Below are positions 50,151-53,388 of a DNA stretch of 53,388 nucleotides, one piece after another. Where the stretch lies: NCBI GenBank assembly GCA_001593935.1, contig LUCE01000003.1, positions 1 to 53,388 of the forward strand, in the 5' to 3' direction. Every line of letters starts with the position of its first letter. Position 1 is the stretch's first letter. The stretch is from Candidatus Bathyarchaeota archaeon B26-2 (GTDB lineage: Archaea; Thermoproteota; Bathyarchaeia; Bathyarchaeales; B26-1). Position numbers and translations under genes: made by a program. The notes under the pieces were generated by a model. That model was not told the DNA's origin. It did no database searches and saw only the letters and a program-made list of their open reading frames with translations.

Positions 50151-50489
50151 TTATCTCGGTAAGAGTTTGTTTATTGTGTTCACCCATCTCTGGGTTATCG
50201 TTTTCTGTTTGGGTAGAATGTAGCTGGATCCTAACACCGCTTTTAGGTCGCCACATCTAAAAGTGGTCGCGACCTCTCGGCCGCCGAATATTCTAATCTT
50301 CATGGATGTGACGCCGAGGAACGAGATGTCAGGAATAACCTCAGCGATGTGATTTAAGTTTATTTCCGACACTATTTTGTCTTTCTTTGTGAAGAGTATC
50401 CGTTTATTCGTTAAGATTGCTTTCTTCCCATCTACGTTCCATCCGTTCTCCAACTCGAGAACCACATGTTCATTTTTCTTCAGCCTCAT
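50151..50489 (-). CDS. Small PH-like domain protein
   Basis: MRLKKNEHVVLELENGWNVDGKKAILTNKRILFTKKDKIVSEINLNHIAEV; SD GGAGGTG upstream of ATG 50489. Confidence 0.6.
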   Translation of the reverse strand: MRLKKNEHVVLELENGWNVDGKKAILTNKRILFTKKDKIVSEINLNHIAEVIPDISFLGVTSMKIRIFGGREVATTFRCGDLKAVLGSSYILPKQKTITQRWVNTINKLLPR

Positions 50490-50573
50490 CCCATTTTTCA
50501 CCTCCTTCATCCTGTTGAAACAGCCTGCTCAATGGTACTGTTTGGTAGTGTGGTGGAGGCAACGTGAGATTTG

Positions 50574-50726
50574 TTAGTCGTACTTCTCTTCAATTGTTCC
50601 TTGGACTGCGCCGCATTTGTTGCAGAAGAGAAGTATGAGAGTTTTACCGCCGATGTTGTAATTCCATACCTGAAATGATGTGACGCCAGCACCGCATTTA
50701 AAACATTTAGGTTCGTTAACTGTCAT
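50574..50726 (-). CDS. 50-aa zinc-ribbon-like protein, absent from the supplied ORF track
   Basis: MTVNEPKCFKCGAGVTSFQVWNYNIGGKTLILLFCNKCGAVQGTIEEKYD*; two CxxC knuckles; SD GGGAGGGTGGG and TATA-like CTTATAAATC upstream on the minus strand. Confidence 0.7.
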   Translation of the reverse strand: MTVNEPKCFKCGAGVTSFQVWNYNIGGKTLILLFCNKCGAVQGTIEEKYD

Positions 50727-50848
50727 ATTCCCACCCTCCCTGTTGATTTATAAGGTTTATTGTTGACGGCTCCTAATTAACCTGTTGTTTAGGGATTTCC
50801 CCTCCCCTAAAAAACGACCCAGACCACAATCTTAACCCCCGCCATATT

Positions 50849-51064
50849 TCACCCCTCACCTAAAATCTTCTCTATCCCGACTAAATGCTCAGCAACTCTA
50901 CGACCTTTCTCGGTTAAAGTGAGGAAGCGGGAAAACGGAAATCTTTTGGGAGGAAGACTTTTATGTAGGGAAAACTGTTCTAGAGGCGGCGATAATGGTG
51001 ATAAGAAAAATTCTTGGACCGACTCTATTAGCTTTTTTTGTCTTCGGCTTACTTGTATCTCCAA
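50849..51064 (-). pseudogene. Truncated winged-helix regulator remnant
   Basis: Only the C-terminal wing/helix FSRFLTLTEKGRRVAEHLVGIEKILGEG looks protein-like. Confidence 0.35.
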
Positions 51065-51300
51065 CGCACGCGGCTGAGCTTGTCGAGGATCCGGAGGAAG
51101 TTAGTTGGGAAGATTACCCTGTTCCAGCAGTTCTATGCCTCACCATCTTTCCATCGGATGAAGGTGGGGATACAGCACGATCTAACTTCGAGGAAGCTTG
51201 GCCATGTCAGTGGGAAGGTCCGAATTTCGAACCGTCTGCAACCAGCGAATTTCTCTTGAAAAAGTTAGAGAAAGCAGTAGAGAACGTCGAGAGAGGCTAA
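50995..51300 (+). CDS. Short secreted hypothetical protein
   Basis: MVIRKILGPTLLAFFVFGLLVSPTHAAE signal peptide; 101 aa. Confidence 0.5.
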   Translation: MVIRKILGPTLLAFFVFGLLVSPTHAAELVEDPEEVSWEDYPVPAVLCLTIFPSDEGGDTARSNFEEAWPCQWEGPNFEPSATSEFLLKKLEKAVENVERG

Positions 51301-51451
51301 GAAATTAAGAGTCGCGCGCCGACTCTCTCTATTCTCTTTTTCCGTCAACCTTCTTTCAGTCATAACTGAATCGCTTCGATAACTTGCGCCTTGAAGACTT
51401 GTGTTAACTACTGGTTCGCTGATTTAATCTCCGCTCAACTTTACTCCTCAC

Positions 51452-51634
51452 TTAAATTTTTTCTATTTTGACTAATGAAATTTCAATTTCTGGGTTAATT
51501 ATCTCGATGTTTCCCTTGGTTGAATTGAAATCTATACTCGTCACGAAAATACAAAAATCTTCGATGAAAGGAGGAACGGTTTCACTCCATTCATCCCAAT
51601 AATCACTACTTTTGAAAAATTCCTTTTTAGGCAT
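51452..51634 (-). CDS. Small hypothetical protein (60 aa)
   Basis: SD GTGAGGT 4 nt before ATG; no family recognised. Confidence 0.35.
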   Translation of the reverse strand: MPKKEFFKSSDYWDEWSETVPPFIEDFCIFVTSIDFNSTKGNIEIINPEIEISLVKIEKI

Positions 51635-51724
51635 ATTTACCTCACATACAAAAATGCTTAAAATATTTACGATAAATGTTAGTCTGTTATTCTTCTACCT
51701 CTACTTTTTCTGCAGTCAATCTTT

Positions 51725-51910
51725 TAAGTTTCTCTGAAAGGTAAGAAGGGGCAGTTTTAGGCTTTCCTTAGGAGTCGAGGGCTCCGGGCAGATGTCGATG
51801 ACTTAGTTATAGTAAGGGCTACCACAGCCGTTGAGGCTTAGCCCTATGGGGGTAAAAGGCTCAGGGAGCGGATCGACGAGTTCTTGAACATGATCGCCGA
51901 GAACATCTAA
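51725..51910 (+). pseudogene. Gene remnant with in-frame TAG stops
   Basis: One frame reads QF*AFLRSRGLRADVDDLVIVRATTAVEA*PYGGKRLRERIDEFLNMIAENI*. Confidence 0.35.
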
Positions 51911-51932
51911 CCGAGTGGGGTGGGTGCAGTTA

Positions 51933-52030
51933 TGGTGGGGCCGGTGGGATTTGAACCCACGTCCTCGCACGCCCAAGGCGCGAATCTTAGACCATGCTCG
52001 ACCACGGCTTCATGGGACTACGGTCCTCCC
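51933..52030 (-). tRNA. tRNA-Pro (anticodon TGG), CCA encoded, with a 19-nt noncanonical intron at position 3/4. Exon 1: 52028-52030; exon 2: 51933-52008
   Basis: Minus strand: anticodon arm CGCGC-CTTGGGC-GTGCG, T arm GTGGG-TTCAAAT-CCCAC, acceptor 3' strand CGGCCCC-A-CCA; spliced 5' end GGG+GCCG = GGGGCCG pairs perfectly. Confidence 0.93.
52009..52027 (-). other. 19-nt tRNA intron AGGACCGTAGTCCCATGAA with BHB motif
   Basis: 5'-CGG-CATG-GG^A-GGAC-cgta-GTCC-CATG-AA^G-CCG-3': 4-bp central helix CATG/CATG, two 3-nt bulges on opposite strands, inner helix GGAC/GTCC, outer helix CGG/CCG. Confidence 0.87.
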
Positions 52031-52162
52031 ATGCCGGGTTCCAACGTTGGAGATGTCCGACCCCAACATGAAGGAAGAGTCGTCAGCACACTAATAAAGC
52101 TTAAGGAGACTGTTGAAGGTATTTCCGTCGAAAGCACTACCAATTATATAGAAGGTTTCAAC

Positions 52163-52849
52163 TTGAGATATTGGTCTGGTGATAGCTTATTGAGCAGGGT
52201 TGAGGTTGTGGATGTTACGGTGGACCCGTCTCGTTACGAGGTCTACTTGTATAGATGTCTCTCTCCTATACCTTTCAGAAGGTACAGAAGGCGCCGAGAG
52301 TACCTTAAGGCAGCTATTCCGAAGGGTTTACATAAGAAGGTTCTGTTACTCGAAGGGAGAGCTGTTGGCCAGATCGAATATGCTCCATACGAGGCCTCCG
52401 GCTACCCGATAGTTGGTGAAGATTTGGTAGTCATGAACTGCATATGGGTTCTAAAGAGGGCTAAAGGCCACGGGTTCGGGAAGCTTCTGATAAAAGAGAT
52501 GACTGAAGGCGAAGAGGACGCCTCAAGCTTCGCCACAATAGGTTTAGAGGGCCACTGGAGCCCTTGGCTGAAGAGAGAACACATGGAGCTCCTCGGCTTC
52601 AAACCCATCGACTCCATTACAGTCACTCACAGAACCAAGCATCCTGGTGAAGTTTTCAGGGTCTACCTTATGTGGCTCAAGAAGAAGAGGACCGCGGAAC
52701 CTCCGAGATGGGACGTCCGCAAACTCCTAGAAGGTGTAACCTTCTGTCTCGCCCATCCGCTCTACCATCCTGAAACCCTAAAAGATAGGAATCTCCTCCA
52801 AGAACACGACATAAAGAGGGGAGAAACAAGGCCGAGTAATGCTTATTAA
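52163..52849 (+). CDS. GNAT-family acetyltransferase-like protein (start uncertain)
   Basis: LVVMNCIWVLKRAKGHGFGKLLIKEM; the track's 5' extension (from 51920) is antisense tRNA-Pro; TTG at 52163 is a candidate start. Confidence 0.65.
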   Translation: MRYWSGDSLLSRVEVVDVTVDPSRYEVYLYRCLSPIPFRRYRRRREYLKAAIPKGLHKKVLLLEGRAVGQIEYAPYEASGYPIVGEDLVVMNCIWVLKRAKGHGFGKLLIKEMTEGEEDASSFATIGLEGHWSPWLKREHMELLGFKPIDSITVTHRTKHPGEVFRVYLMWLKKKRTAEPPRWDVRKLLEGVTFCLAHPLYHPETLKDRNLLQEHDIKRGETRPSNAY

Positions 52850-52902
52850 TGTGAATCGTCGTAAATAGTTACTTGGCTATAAGGAAGCCGTAGCTTGGCG
52901 GC

Positions 52903-52952
52903 GTCAACTTCGACAGTTAGAGGCGAGTCCCGCCTCCGGATGAGAAGTTGAC
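52903..52952 (+). other. Two-tier hairpin in the 16S 5' leader
   Basis: GTCAACTTC 52903-52911 / GAAGTTGAC 52944-52952 (9 bp) enclosing GAGGCG 52920-52925 / CGCCTC 52931-52936. Confidence 0.6.
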
Positions 52953-52978
52953 CTCCAGTTACGGATACAAAACATGCG

Positions 52979-53000
52979 GACCTAACTTAGAGGTTAGGTC
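52979..53000 (+). other. 8-bp hairpin in the 16S 5' leader
   Basis: GACCTAAC-TTAGAG-GTTAGGTC. Confidence 0.55.
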
Positions 53001-53054
53001 TAAGGTAGGCTCAACTCACCCGCAGTTCCTAAGATGTCTTGCGACCTACCCTCA

Positions 53055-53388
53055 ACTCCGGTTGATCCTGCCGGACCCCACCGCTATCGGGGTAGGACTA
53101 AGCCATGCAAGTCGAGCGTCTCCGAGCCGACGGCGGAGACGCGGCGGACGGCTCCGTAACACGTAGCTAACCTACCTTCGGGACGGGGATAACCCCGGGA
53201 AACTGGGGCTAATCCCCGATAGGCAAGAAGGCCTGGAACGGTCTCTTGCCTAAAGGGCGTTGGAACCGTGCTTCCGACGCCGCCCGAAGATGGGGCTGCG
53301 GCCGATCAGGTTGTTGGTGAGGTAACGGCTCACCAAGCCTATAACCGGTACGGGCCGTGAGAGCGGGAGCCCGGAGATGGGCACTGAG
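53055..53388 (+). rRNA. 16S rRNA, 5' portion, truncated by window end
   Basis: ACTCCGGTTGATCCTGCCGGACC...GGGGTAGGACTAAGCCATGCAAGTCGAGCG...CGGCGGACGGCTCCGTAACACGTAGCTAACCTACC. Confidence 0.98.

Noticed and set aside
51725-51910. In-frame TAG codons as possible pyrrolysine
   Set aside because: TAG is used as an ordinary stop by genes in this window (for example the 1-408 and 39583-40704 genes), and the remnant lacks a credible start, so a pseudogene is simpler.
52051-52064. GGGGTCG (minus strand) about 30 nt upstream of exon 1 as an alternative tRNA-Pro 5' end with a longer ~53-nt intron
   Set aside because: It needs a G-U pair and no proper BHB forms at that junction. The 19-nt intron gives a perfect stem and exact hBHBh' geometry.
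52948-53166. 72-aa ORF over the 16S leader and 5' end
   Set aside because: It overlaps a clear 16S rRNA start (ACTCCGGTTGATCCTGCCGG).
1-53388. CRISPR arrays, transposases or terminal inverted repeats, toxin-antitoxin or restriction operons
   Set aside because: No regularly spaced repeats, integrase/transposase motifs or recognisable defence operons were seen. The 23177-23773 protein is only nuclease-like by impression and stands alone.

Overview
Archaeal chromosomal segment, probably thermophilic. It carries the 5' end of a 16S rRNA gene at the right edge, two tRNA genes, an rpoB-rpoA-rpl30e-nusA operon in which rpoA is a single unsplit A'+A'' gene, proS, a putative inositol-phosphate/DIP operon, a Cdc48 AAA ATPase, tRNA-thiolation and ThiF/E1-like genes, and an accessory carbohydrate region with Gfo/Idh/MocA dehydrogenases, an alkaline-phosphatase-superfamily enzyme, DUF3604, GHMP kinase, three URO-D-family proteins, a ceramidase-like protein and an enolase-superfamily protein. 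The strongest unusual signal is a tRNA-Pro(TGG) gene on the minus strand at 51933-52030. Its acceptor stem is interrupted between nucleotides 3 and 4 by a 19-nt intron with a textbook bulge-helix-bulge (BHB) motif. Part of that motif is built from the pre-tRNA 5' leader, and the ORF track covers the gene with a spurious ORF. Secondary signals are structured intergenic RNA-like elements, two likely CTG start codons, an operator-like inverted repeat in front of the inositol operon, and gene remnants. No CRISPR array, transposase or recognisable defence system was seen. All family calls were made by eye from protein motifs; no database was searched.
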